This document shows positions 7,437-15,098 of a DNA stretch of 46,454 nt, piece after piece; position 1 is the stretch's first letter, and every line of letters starts with the position of its first letter. A program made the translations under genes and the position numbers. The stretch is taken from assembly GCA_964617955.1 (NCBI GenBank), contig CAZTXB010000022.1, positions 1 through 46,454 of the forward strand, written 5' to 3'. This DNA is from JABWCE01 sp964617955 (GTDB taxonomy: Bacteria > Bacteroidota > Bacteroidia > NS11-12g > UBA9320). The notes beneath the pieces are model-generated. The model was not told the origin of the DNA. It was given only the letters and a program-made list of their open reading frames with translations, and made no database searches.

Positions 7437-8939
7437 TTAAAATGCATTCCCTTCAAAAATATTAAAAACATCTCCTAAAGCCTCAATCAAATCGCTGGCC
7501 AGCATGCCGGTTTGTGATTTCTTTTTAGCAGCGAAATCACCGGCCTTTCCGTGTATATAGCAGCCCATCATTGCGGAATGTTGTTCAGAATAACCCTGAG
7601 CCAACAAGGAGGTTATAATGCCGGTTAAGGCATCTCCACTTCCTGCCTTTGCCATCCCTGGGTTGCCTGAACTGTTGAATATTTTGCGGCCATCCGGTAA
7701 ACATATGGCCGTGTAAGCACCTTTTAGCACCACTGTAATTTTTAATTTTTTAGCAAGTAATCCTGCCTTGAGCAAGCGCTCAAAAGGAGAAATCGAATGG
7801 CCGGCAAGTCGGTCGAATTCGGTAGGATGAGGCGTGATTATGGTATTTTTAGGAATGTGATCAATCCAAGCATGGTTCGCAATGAGGTTGAGTGCATCGG
7901 CGTCCAGCACTAGGGGAGGTCCATCTTGGCTGAGCAAGTTTTTAATAATATGCGCCGAATGCTCACCCGTTCCGATACCGGGCCCCACTCCAATAGCACT
8001 AAAATGCCCTATGCTCAACTCAGAAAAGTCAGTAGCGGTGATGAGCTCGGGCAGGTTGGTGGAAACAGAAGCAATGCATAAGGATGTACTCATCAGGGTA
8101 AGCTTTCCTACCCCACTTCTCAATGCAGCCCTTGAACACAGTCCGGCAGCCCCGGGCATGGTATCGTTACCTGCCATAATCAGGGCATGGCCATGGCTTC
8201 CTTTGTGAGAAAACACTTTTCTTTTTTTAAATAGGGAAGCAATGTCCTCGATTTGCAAAAACTCATAATCACTGGTGTGCTCGAGTGGAAAGTTCTTATG
8301 CAACCCGATATCCAAAATGTTGATTTTGCCACAAAATTCTCCGAAAGGTGCGAGAAGCATATTGAGCTTTGGCGATTGAAAGGTGAGGGTAGACTCAGCG
8401 TTTACAATACAGGATGTTTCCAAAGCAGGCGTATGGTCAGGGTCAGCCATCATACCTGAAGGCACATCGATGCTCACGATGGCGTTGGGCAGGGCGTTTA
8501 GGGTCCTTATTATTTCTTCCCAAAATCCTTCAACCGCCTTATTGAGCCCTGTTCCGAAAATACAATCGACAATTAGGGTCTTGGGGTGTAGCTTCAAAAG
8601 AAGTGCTTTCTCCAGGCGACTGATTTTTATGTTTTGTTGCGATTCCAACCTTTCGAGGTTGAGCAGATGGTCGTGTGACTTGGTGTTGTCAGAGGTAACA
8701 AATACTTCAACGGTGTAATGGTGATGAAAAAGCATTCTTGCAATGGCTAAACCATCGCCGCCGTTGTTGCCATTGCCACAAACCAAAGCAATGGAAACAT
8801 GAGGATCCACATGCTTCACCAACCAATCCACACATTGGTTGGCTGCCCTCTCCATAAGGTCTATGGAGGCAATCGGTTCATGGAGGATGGTATATTCATC
8901 CCATTGCTTCATCACGTGCGCTGAGTAAACCGGTAGCAT
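7437..8939 (-). CDS. nnr: Bifunctional NAD(P)H-hydrate epimerase / ADP-dependent dehydratase
   Basis: This 500-residue metabolite-repair enzyme restores NAD(P)H that has become hydrated. The N-terminal YjeF_N half (about 1-215) carries CGNGNNGGDGLAIARMLF and the IPSGM-like segment SIDVPSGMMADP, and interconverts the R and S forms. The C-terminal ribokinase-like half (about 220-500) has GNDTMPGAAGLCSRAALR, GPGIGTG and NPGMAKAGSGDALTGII, and dehydrates the S form with ADP. The length fits the fused bacterial enzyme. It is divergent from the CCA-type nucleotidyltransferase gene, and both have good -7 elements in the 83-base gap. Confidence 0.95.
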   Translation of the reverse strand: MLPVYSAHVMKQWDEYTILHEPIASIDLMERAANQCVDWLVKHVDPHVSIALVCGNGNNGGDGLAIARMLFHHHYTVEVFVTSDNTKSHDHLLNLERLESQQNIKISRLEKALLLKLHPKTLIVDCIFGTGLNKAVEGFWEEIIRTLNALPNAIVSIDVPSGMMADPDHTPALETSCIVNAESTLTFQSPKLNMLLAPFGEFCGKINILDIGLHKNFPLEHTSDYEFLQIEDIASLFKKRKVFSHKGSHGHALIMAGNDTMPGAAGLCSRAALRSGVGKLTLMSTSLCIASVSTNLPELITATDFSELSIGHFSAIGVGPGIGTGEHSAHIIKNLLSQDGPPLVLDADALNLIANHAWIDHIPKNTIITPHPTEFDRLAGHSISPFERLLKAGLLAKKLKITVVLKGAYTAICLPDGRKIFNSSGNPGMAKAGSGDALTGIITSLLAQGYSEQHSAMMGCYIHGKAGDFAAKKKSQTGMLASDLIEALGDVFNIFEGNAF

Positions 8940-8959
8940 GCCTGTTTAAAATCTTTGTT

Positions 8960-8967
8960 CAAAGTTA
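8960..8967 (-). promoter_or_regulatory. Bacteroidota -7 element for nnr
   Basis: On the minus strand this reads TAACTTTG, a match to TAnnTTTG, 20 bases before the nnr ATG. Confidence 0.5.
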
Positions 8968-9009
8968 ATTAATCCTGATTCATTCTACCCATGCATTAAA
9001 ATTCAACCT

Positions 9010-9017
9010 TATTTTTG
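9010..9017 (+). promoter_or_regulatory. Bacteroidota -7 element for the CCA-type gene
   Basis: TATTTTTG matches TAnnTTTG. Only 5 bases separate it from the TTG start, so the predicted transcription start falls on or beside the start codon. Confidence 0.55.
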
Positions 9018-9022
9018 CAACC

Positions 9023-10432
9023 TTGAAAAATCGCCTCGAACATAGAATTTTTAAAGTGGTTGCCGAAGTTGCTCTGGAGTCGCAAATAAAAACCTATATC
9101 GTTGGAGGCTATGTGCGCGACCTCATTCTCAACCGCCCTTCAAAGGATGTCGATTTCACCGTGATAGGCGATGGCATTGACTTTGCTAGAAAAGTAGCTT
9201 CAAAACTAGGGGAGGATGTGCACGTCACCGTTTTTAAAAATTTTGGCACGGCCATGCTCAAGGCCGACGATTGGGACATAGAGTTTGTGGGAGCGCGAAA
9301 GGAATCTTACACCACTGAAAGCCGAAACCCAATGGTTCTAGCAGGGAGTTTCGACGACGACCTCAGCCGCCGCGATTTTACCATCAACAGCCTCGCCATT
9401 TCCATGAATGAGGAAGACTTTGGCGCATTAATCGATAAGTTTGATGGGGTTGCCGACCTTAACCATAAAATTCTGCGAACCCCGCTCGAGCCGGGAATAA
9501 CCTTTAGCGACGATCCTTTGCGCATGATGAGAGCTGTTCGTTTTGCAACCCAATTAAACTTTGCCCTTCATCCTGATACGCTCGAAGGAATCAAAACCAA
9601 TGCCTCAAGAATTGAAATCGTGTCCATGGAGCGAATTTCTGAAGAAATCAATAAAATGATTTTGTCGGAAAAGCCCTCTACAGGTTTTGTTTTAATGAAA
9701 GAGACCGGTTTGTTGGCCCTGATATTTCCCGAACTTTTGGCCATGCATGGCGTCGACACCGTAAATGGCTTATCGCATAAGGACAATTTTTACCATACCC
9801 TTAAAGTACTCGACAACATTTGTGAGGAAACCGATGATTTGTGGCTGCGATGGTCGGCTCTGTTGCACGACATCGCCAAACCTCAAACAAAAAAGTTTAT
9901 ACCGGGCGAAGGCTGGACATTTCACGGGCATGAAGACAGAGGCTCACGCATGGTTAAAGGCATTTTCCGCCGCTTGAAACTTCCACTCAATGAGAAAATG
10001 AAGTTTGTCGAAAAAATGGTTCAATTGCATTTGAGACCCATCGTATTGTCGCAGGAGGTGGTTACCGACTCAGCCATACGCCGTTTAATATTTGATGCGG
10101 GCGACGATGTGGGCAGTTTGCTCACCTTGTGCAGAGCCGATATCACTACCAAAAATGAATTAAAGTTAAAAAAATTTCGCAGTAACCTGAAAATTGTCGA
10201 AGACAAAATAAAGGATGTGGAGGAGAGAGACCGGATAAGAAACTGGCAGCCACCCATAGACGGTTTGGAGATTATGACGCTATTTGGTATTGGCGCCGGC
10301 AGGGAAATTGGTGTTTTAAAAAATGCCTTGAGAGAGGCTATTTTGGATGGAGATATAAAAAACAACCACGAGGAAGCCCTTGTTTATATTCTAAAGAAGG
10401 GTGCCGAATTAGGCCTACAGCCAAAGGCATAA
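9023..10432 (+). CDS. CCA-adding-type tRNA nucleotidyltransferase with HD domain
   Basis: This 469-residue class II nucleotidyltransferase probably adds or repairs the tRNA 3' CCA end. The N-terminal head has YIVGGYVRDLILNRPSKDVDF, where Gly-Gly and Asp-x-Asp bind nucleotide and metal. RRDFTINSLAIS and the RMMRAVRFA-type segment RMMRAVRFATQL follow. An HD domain begins near residue 255 (LLHDIAKPQTKKF, then FHGHEDRGS). The annotated start is TTG; no in-frame ATG precedes the GG motif. The adjoining -7 element supports this start and predicts a leaderless message. A poly(A) polymerase function cannot be excluded from sequence alone. Confidence 0.92.
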   Translation: MKNRLEHRIFKVVAEVALESQIKTYIVGGYVRDLILNRPSKDVDFTVIGDGIDFARKVASKLGEDVHVTVFKNFGTAMLKADDWDIEFVGARKESYTTESRNPMVLAGSFDDDLSRRDFTINSLAISMNEEDFGALIDKFDGVADLNHKILRTPLEPGITFSDDPLRMMRAVRFATQLNFALHPDTLEGIKTNASRIEIVSMERISEEINKMILSEKPSTGFVLMKETGLLALIFPELLAMHGVDTVNGLSHKDNFYHTLKVLDNICEETDDLWLRWSALLHDIAKPQTKKFIPGEGWTFHGHEDRGSRMVKGIFRRLKLPLNEKMKFVEKMVQLHLRPIVLSQEVVTDSAIRRLIFDAGDDVGSLLTLCRADITTKNELKLKKFRSNLKIVEDKIKDVEERDRIRNWQPPIDGLEIMTLFGIGAGREIGVLKNALREAILDGDIKNNHEEALVYILKKGAELGLQPKA

Positions 10433-10453
10433 AAAATAATAACGTATAACATC

Positions 10454-10465
10454 TTAAGCGCTTAA
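10454..10465. repeat. 12-bp perfect palindrome between convergent genes
   Basis: TTAAGCGCTTAA lies in the 70-base gap between the convergent CCA-type and DUF1573 genes. It may be a short hairpin or protein site. It lacks a T-tract typical of an intrinsic terminator. Confidence 0.3.
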
Positions 10466-10502
10466 TCTTTTATTCCATATCTAAAACTTCAGTCTGCTTA
10501 AA

Positions 10503-11585
10503 TTAGAACAGCCTTGCTTTGAGCACCACATCGACGGTTGGGTTTTTGGGGTCGTTGGTGTAGATGGTTACGGGTTTTTGAAAGTTTCCCGCATGCCCCA
10601 TTAAATCAAATTTTATGGTGAGTACAGCCGACTCTCCGCTTTTGAGTTCAGTTTTGGTAATGCTTGGCTCCGTGCAATGGCATTGGGCCCTTAAACTCAA
10701 TATTTTTAAATCTTGCTTGCCTTTATTGGTAATTTTAAAATCAGCGGTAACAAACGAACCCACCGGTTGGTCGCCAAAATCCTTAAATTTTGAATCAATG
10801 ATAAATTTAGGGGCAGATTTTAATTCCCTTTTCGATAGGGTTTCAAAATTATATTTGATATGTCCCAACATGAAAAGAGGCTTTTCGGGGTATTCGGGAT
10901 CGTCAGTCAAAAGACGAAAAGTTTTGTTGAAGGGGCCGAAGTCTGTGAAAATAGATCCGTCCACAGTAGCGAAGAGTCGGATTTCCTCGCTGGGTTGAAT
11001 GATATATTTTTCAGGGCGAATGTGATACCCTTTCGGCAGAGGTGAAATGGTGTTGATTTTAATGGGGTATTGTCCATCGTTGTATATCACCACATAGGCC
11101 GAATCCTTTTTGTTGTTATAAACGTCGCCAAGTTCAACCACTTCTTTGTCGAACATGAGGTTGCCCACCCTGTATGAAAATATATCGGACAAGGTCCTGT
11201 CTCTCGGCACCACTTCGCCGCGCAATTCCAGAACAATGACTTTGGCATATTGGGCATTGGTATACACGCCTATGGTTTTGTCAATAATGCCCACCATGTT
11301 TTTAGGGTCGAAAATGGCGGTTACAGTTCCGGTTTTTCCGGGCGGTATCGGTTCTTTGGTCCACTCCCCTAAGGTGCAACCACATGAAGGCTCGGCATTT
11401 TGGATGATTAAATCGTTGGCGCCTGTATTTTTTAAGGTAAAAACAGCCGTTACTTTCCCCCCATCTTCTTTTATTTTTCCAAAATCGTGATAGCGCTTAT
11501 CCACCTGAACAGTTGTTTTTGGCGTTTGGGCTTCACTATAAAAAAAACTGAAAAGTACCGCGCTTGCTAGAATTAAATATTTCAT
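10503..11585 (-). CDS. DUF1573 domain-containing exported protein
   Basis: The protein has about 360 residues with a signal peptide (MKYLILASAVLFSFFYSEAQ). At least two DUF1573 immunoglobulin-like repeats are visible. The first begins VQVDKRYHDFGKIKEDGGKV with CGCT near residue 70. A second clear one lies at the C-terminus (SKFKDFGDQPVGSFVTADF, then CHCTEPSITK, then IYTNDPKNP). A more diverged Ig-like module sits between them. Such proteins are common in Bacteroidota envelopes and may be extracytoplasmic adhesion or assembly factors; no activity is established. ATG at 11585 gives the proper signal peptide; an upstream TTG was rejected. Confidence 0.85.
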   Translation of the reverse strand: MKYLILASAVLFSFFYSEAQTPKTTVQVDKRYHDFGKIKEDGGKVTAVFTLKNTGANDLIIQNAEPSCGCTLGEWTKEPIPPGKTGTVTAIFDPKNMVGIIDKTIGVYTNAQYAKVIVLELRGEVVPRDRTLSDIFSYRVGNLMFDKEVVELGDVYNNKKDSAYVVIYNDGQYPIKINTISPLPKGYHIRPEKYIIQPSEEIRLFATVDGSIFTDFGPFNKTFRLLTDDPEYPEKPLFMLGHIKYNFETLSKRELKSAPKFIIDSKFKDFGDQPVGSFVTADFKITNKGKQDLKILSLRAQCHCTEPSITKTELKSGESAVLTIKFDLMGHAGNFQKPVTIYTNDPKNPTVDVVLKARLF

Positions 11586-11638
11586 TGAATACAAAAAAGA
11601 TGTGGATTATAGAATGTAGGTTGCCTGTTAATATTAAT

Positions 11639-11646
11639 TAATTTTG
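11639..11646 (+). promoter_or_regulatory. Bacteroidota -7 element for ruvB
   Basis: TAATTTTG matches TAnnTTTG and ends 4 bases before the GTG start of ruvB, implying transcription begins at or within the start codon. Confidence 0.5.
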
Positions 11647-11650
11647 TGAG

Positions 11651-12679
11651 GTGCAAAATAAGGTACTTGACCCCAATAAAGAAAATCTTTCGGACCAGGA
11701 GCAGGAATTAGAAAAAGTGCTGCGCCCCTCGAGTTTCAGTGATTTTTCTGGTCAGGATAAGATACTGGAGAATCTCAGGGTTTTTGTACAAGCTGCCGTA
11801 ATGAGAGGCGAGGCCTTAGACCACGTCTTGCTGCATGGGCCTCCGGGTTTGGGTAAAACCACCTTATCCAACATCATTGCCAACGAGCTCAACACCAATA
11901 TCAGGGTTACCTCAGGTCCGGTCATTGAAAAGCCGGGCGACCTGGCCGGTTTGCTCACCAACCTCGAAAAAGGCGATGTGCTGTTTATTGATGAGATCCA
12001 CCGCTTGAGTAACGTGGTGGAGGAGTATTTGTACAGTGCCATGGAGGATTACAAAATCGACATCATGATCGATACCGGTCCGAATGCGCGCTCGGTTCAA
12101 ATATCACTCAACCCCTTTACCCTCATAGGTGCCACCACCCGCTCGGGCTTGCTCACCTCTCCGCTCAGGGCGCGTTTCGGCATCACCTGTAGGTTGGAAT
12201 ATTACGGCTCAAAGCTTTTGCAGACCATATTAAAACGCTCAGCCAAAATCATTAACACGCCCATAGAAGATGAGGCCGCCTTTGAAATCGCACGGAGGAG
12301 CAGAGGCACGCCGAGGGTAGCCAATGCCTTATTGCGCCGAACCCGCGATTTTGCGCAAATCAAAGGCAATGGCGTGATTACTTATGACATAGCCTCCTAT
12401 TCATTGGATGCTTTGAATGTAGATAAACTTGGTTTGGACGAAATGGACAATAAGATTTTAGTGACCATCATCGATAAGTTTAAGGGAGGGCCTGTTGGCC
12501 TCAATACCATTGCCACGGCTGTTGGCGAAGAAGGTGGCACCATCGAAGAGGTGTATGAGCCCTTTTTAATTCAACAGGGTTTATTGATGCGTACCGCACG
12601 GGGAAGGGAAGCTACAGCACTGGCTTACGAGCATTTGGGCCGCATCCGAACACAGGGGAACAATCCCACTTTGTTTTAG
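11651..12679 (+). CDS. ruvB: Holliday junction branch migration DNA helicase RuvB
   Basis: This 342-residue hexameric AAA+ motor drives branch migration with RuvA. The Walker A motif HGPPGLGKTT is near residues 62-71, Walker B is LFIDEIHRL, and sensor 1/arginine finger region is GATTRSGLLTSPLRARFG. The C-terminal winged helix includes RTARGREATALAYEHLG. Length and order match the family. The start is GTG; an ATG-initiated alternative would remove the conserved N-terminal LRPSSFSDFSGQ segment or lie too far downstream. It stands alone, without ruvA or ruvC nearby. Confidence 0.97.
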   Translation: MQNKVLDPNKENLSDQEQELEKVLRPSSFSDFSGQDKILENLRVFVQAAVMRGEALDHVLLHGPPGLGKTTLSNIIANELNTNIRVTSGPVIEKPGDLAGLLTNLEKGDVLFIDEIHRLSNVVEEYLYSAMEDYKIDIMIDTGPNARSVQISLNPFTLIGATTRSGLLTSPLRARFGITCRLEYYGSKLLQTILKRSAKIINTPIEDEAAFEIARRSRGTPRVANALLRRTRDFAQIKGNGVITYDIASYSLDALNVDKLGLDEMDNKILVTIIDKFKGGPVGLNTIATAVGEEGGTIEEVYEPFLIQQGLLMRTARGREATALAYEHLGRIRTQGNNPTLF

Positions 12680-12741
12680 GGGAGTAAAAACGCAATATCT
12701 CTTTTCCGAAAATTTGTCATTAGAGTACATTCAAAAAAAAA

Positions 12742-12749
12742 TAAATTTG
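12742..12749 (+). promoter_or_regulatory. Bacteroidota -7 element for the MntA/HepT pair
   Basis: TAAATTTG matches TAnnTTTG and ends 4 bases before the ATG of the antitoxin gene. A TTTG at 12713-12716 could be a -33 element, though the 25-base spacing is slightly long. Confidence 0.5.
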
Positions 12750-12753
12750 TAAA

Positions 12754-13035
12754 ATGATTACGGCTCATCAGGAAAGAGTGATAAAAGCGATAACTGAAAA
12801 ATTCAATCCTTCAATGGTTGGTATTTTCGGATCGTATGCCCGTAATGAGCATACCGATAAAAGTGATTTGGATGTTTTGATAGATTTTAAAACAAATCTT
12901 GATTTATTTGAATTAATTGGATTGGAGCAAGAATTGTCAGAAGCACTTGGTATCGCTGTGGATTTGGTAACGGTTAAATCAGTTAACAACCAATTGAGAC
13001 CATATATAAATAAGGATCTGGTAAGGATTGTATGA
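12754..13035 (+). CDS. MntA-family minimal nucleotidyltransferase antitoxin
   Basis: A 93-residue minimal nucleotidyltransferase. The catalytic pattern GSYAR (26-30) followed by SDLDVLID (Asp38 and Asp40) is intact, as in MntA antitoxins, which transfer AMP to the partner HepT toxin. The stop overlaps the next ATG as ATGA, so the two genes should be translationally coupled. It lies just downstream of ruvB but has its own near-leaderless promoter element. Confidence 0.88.
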   Translation: MITAHQERVIKAITEKFNPSMVGIFGSYARNEHTDKSDLDVLIDFKTNLDLFELIGLEQELSEALGIAVDLVTVKSVNNQLRPYINKDLVRIV

Positions 13036-13385
13036 TGAAAAAAGAGCCAATTATTTATTTACAACATATACACGATTGCATTACTAAAATCTGCGATTAT
13101 ACTAGGGGAATGGGAGAAGAAAAATTTTTGGGAAATACCTTAATTCAGGATGCAGTAATACGGAATTTTGAAATAATAGGAGAAGCTACAAAGCATCTGG
13201 ATTCTGATTTTAGGGAGAAGTATCCATCTGTGGAATGGAAAAAAATGGCAGGACTTAGAGATAAGCTAATTCATGATTACATCGGCGTAGATATTTGGGC
13301 CGTATGGGGAGTAGTAGAAAAGATCATTCCAAAACTGCAAATTCAAATTAGCGGCATCATAAATGCTGAAAAAGATATTTTGTGA
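13032..13385 (+). CDS. HepT-like HEPN ribonuclease toxin (DUF86)
   Basis: A 117-residue HEPN-domain protein with the complete RNase motif R-x4-H-x-Y (RDKLIHDY, Arg76, His81 and Tyr83) and the conserved segment RNFEIIGEATKHL. HepT proteins cut RNA and are neutralised by adenylylation of the Tyr by MntA. Overlap with the antitoxin gene supports a functional pair. Unlike the second HepT in this window (30582), it is full length. Confidence 0.88.
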   Translation: MMKKEPIIYLQHIHDCITKICDYTRGMGEEKFLGNTLIQDAVIRNFEIIGEATKHLDSDFREKYPSVEWKKMAGLRDKLIHDYIGVDIWAVWGVVEKIIPKLQIQISGIINAEKDIL

Positions 13386-13602
13386 GCTCCTCCATGAATA
13401 GGATAATACAACTAAATCTGCTATCTCGTCGAATTCAAAAAGCGAAAAAAATAAAATCTTCTATCCAACCATCGTTTATTTCGACTGTGACCTGCATATA
13501 GAAAGTCAGATAAGAAGGAAATTTCAACCCATAAACTTTACCGGAAAAGTAGACCGGATAAGTTAACAAGATTGTTAGATCTATAAAGGTAACGTTTCAG
13601 TA

Positions 13603-14289
13603 TTACTCAATGGACAGTAACTCCACTTCAAAGATAAGCAAACTGCCTCCCGGTATGCCTTGCGTACCCTGTGGGCCATATCCCAAATCAGAAGGGATAT
13701 AAATTTCCCATTTAGAGCCAACAGGCATCAATTGCAGGGCCTCTACCCATCCGGGTATCACCTGGGTAACCCCAAACACTGCCGGTTCACCGCGGTCCAC
13801 CGAACTGTCGAACACTTTGCCATCGAGCAATTTTCCGGTATAGTGCACCTTCACTTTTTGTTCGGCCGTAGGGCGCGAACCGGTGCCTGCTCTTAAAATC
13901 TTATATTGAAGTCCGGTTTTGGTCGTCACCACACCATCGGTGGCTTTATTTTTTTCGAGGAAGGCTGCATTGAGTTTTTCGTTTTCAGCCGCTTTTTTCT
14001 TCATCTCAGCCATGGCTGCAGCTTGCAATACCATATTGCATTTTTCCTTGCTAAGGATCAAAGAATCACCTGACATGGCCCTTTGCATAGCCGCATTCAT
14101 TATTTTGTAATTGATATCCTTAAATCCGCCGGCTTTAAGATCAGCACCTATCAAAGCTCCCAGAGCATAGCTTACCGAATCGACGGTGGTTTTAATTTTG
14201 GTATTATCTGGTTGGCCCTTCTGAGCCATGGTGGCTCCGCTCATTGCAACACAGAGACCAAGCACACTTATTTTTTTAATTAATTTCAT
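13603..14289 (-). CDS. FKBP-type peptidyl-prolyl cis-trans isomerase, exported
   Basis: This 228-residue FkpA/Mip-like protein has a signal peptide (MKLIKKISVLGLCVAMSGATMAQ, cut after MAQ). A helical dimerisation region follows (about 30-115, VSYALGALIGADLK). The C-terminal FKBP domain contains VKVHYTGKLLDGKVFDSS, VIPGWVEALQLMPVGSKW and IPSDLGYG. It should act on proline bonds of folding proteins in the periplasm. It is the downstream member of a tandem pair and lies 26 bases after the lipoprotein paralogue, probably in one transcript with the ABC-F gene. A run of seven C (minus strand) sits in its leader at 14301-14307. Confidence 0.93.
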   Translation of the reverse strand: MKLIKKISVLGLCVAMSGATMAQKGQPDNTKIKTTVDSVSYALGALIGADLKAGGFKDINYKIMNAAMQRAMSGDSLILSKEKCNMVLQAAAMAEMKKKAAENEKLNAAFLEKNKATDGVVTTKTGLQYKILRAGTGSRPTAEQKVKVHYTGKLLDGKVFDSSVDRGEPAVFGVTQVIPGWVEALQLMPVGSKWEIYIPSDLGYGPQGTQGIPGGSLLIFEVELLSIE

Positions 14290-14315
14290 GATTTTCTATT
14301 GGGGGGGTAAATCCT

Positions 14316-15062
14316 TTATTTTTCGATTCCCAGCAATTCTACTTCAAAAACCAGGGTGCTTCCCCCGGGGATACTTTGATTGCCCTGGGCACCATAGGCC
14401 AGATTAGCAGGGATATAAACTTCCCATTTAGAGCCAACAGGCATAAGCTGTAGGGCTTCTGTCCATCCGGGTATCACCTGGTTTACCTCAAATACGGCGG
14501 GTTCTTTGCGCTCAACAGAGCTGTCGAAAACCTTACCATCGAGCAGGCGACCGGTGTAATGTACCTTTACCTTGTCGGTAGCAAGTGGTTTGGGACCATT
14601 GCCGGCTTTTAATATTTTGTACTGCAATCCGGTGGAAGTGGTAACCACCCCGGCGGCAGATTTATTCTTGCTTAAGAACTCAGATCCGAGTTTTTCATTT
14701 TCAGCAATCATGGGTGCATTTTTTTTACGGTCTTCTGCTTCTTGTTTGGCCATCTGCTCTTTTTGGAAATTTTGCAAAATCATTTGTACTTGCATTTCTT
14801 TCAAGGAAATGGAATCGCCCATGATGGTGCGCTGCATGGCAGTTCTTAAAATTTCATAATTAAGTCCTGAAGAATCATTGATTCCTGCATTTTTTAAATT
14901 CAGGCCTAAAACATTGCCCAGTGCATAACTTACACTGTCGGATTTAGTTTTTAGGGTTGGATTCTCAGGAGATTTTGAGCTTGACGAAGAACCGTCTTTT
15001 TTACAGGATACAGCGCCTAAAAGTGCCATAACCATCACAATGCTAACTAATTTTAATTTCAT
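14316..15062 (-). CDS. FKBP-type peptidyl-prolyl cis-trans isomerase lipoprotein
   Basis: A 248-residue lipoprotein version of the same enzyme. The signal sequence ends in a lipobox (LLGAVSCKK). Then come a Ser-rich linker, the FkpA-type N-terminal helices (VSYALGNVLGLNLKNAG) and a complete FKBP domain (VKVHYTGRLLDGKVFDSS, VIPGWTEALQLMPVGSKW, IPANLAYG). High similarity to the neighbour indicates a tandem duplication in which one copy became membrane-anchored and the other soluble. Confidence 0.93.
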   Translation of the reverse strand: MKLKLVSIVMVMALLGAVSCKKDGSSSSSKSPENPTLKTKSDSVSYALGNVLGLNLKNAGINDSSGLNYEILRTAMQRTIMGDSISLKEMQVQMILQNFQKEQMAKQEAEDRKKNAPMIAENEKLGSEFLSKNKSAAGVVTTSTGLQYKILKAGNGPKPLATDKVKVHYTGRLLDGKVFDSSVERKEPAVFEVNQVIPGWTEALQLMPVGSKWEVYIPANLAYGAQGNQSIPGGSTLVFEVELLGIEK

Positions 15063-15098
15063 TATTTCGTTTTTAAAGATGTGTTTTTGTGTTAGGTA

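Noticed and set aside
13386..13602. Possible gene or RNA in the gap between HepT and FKBP genes
   Set aside because: No start codon with a plausible product, no clear hairpin with a T-tract, and no repeat copy was found.
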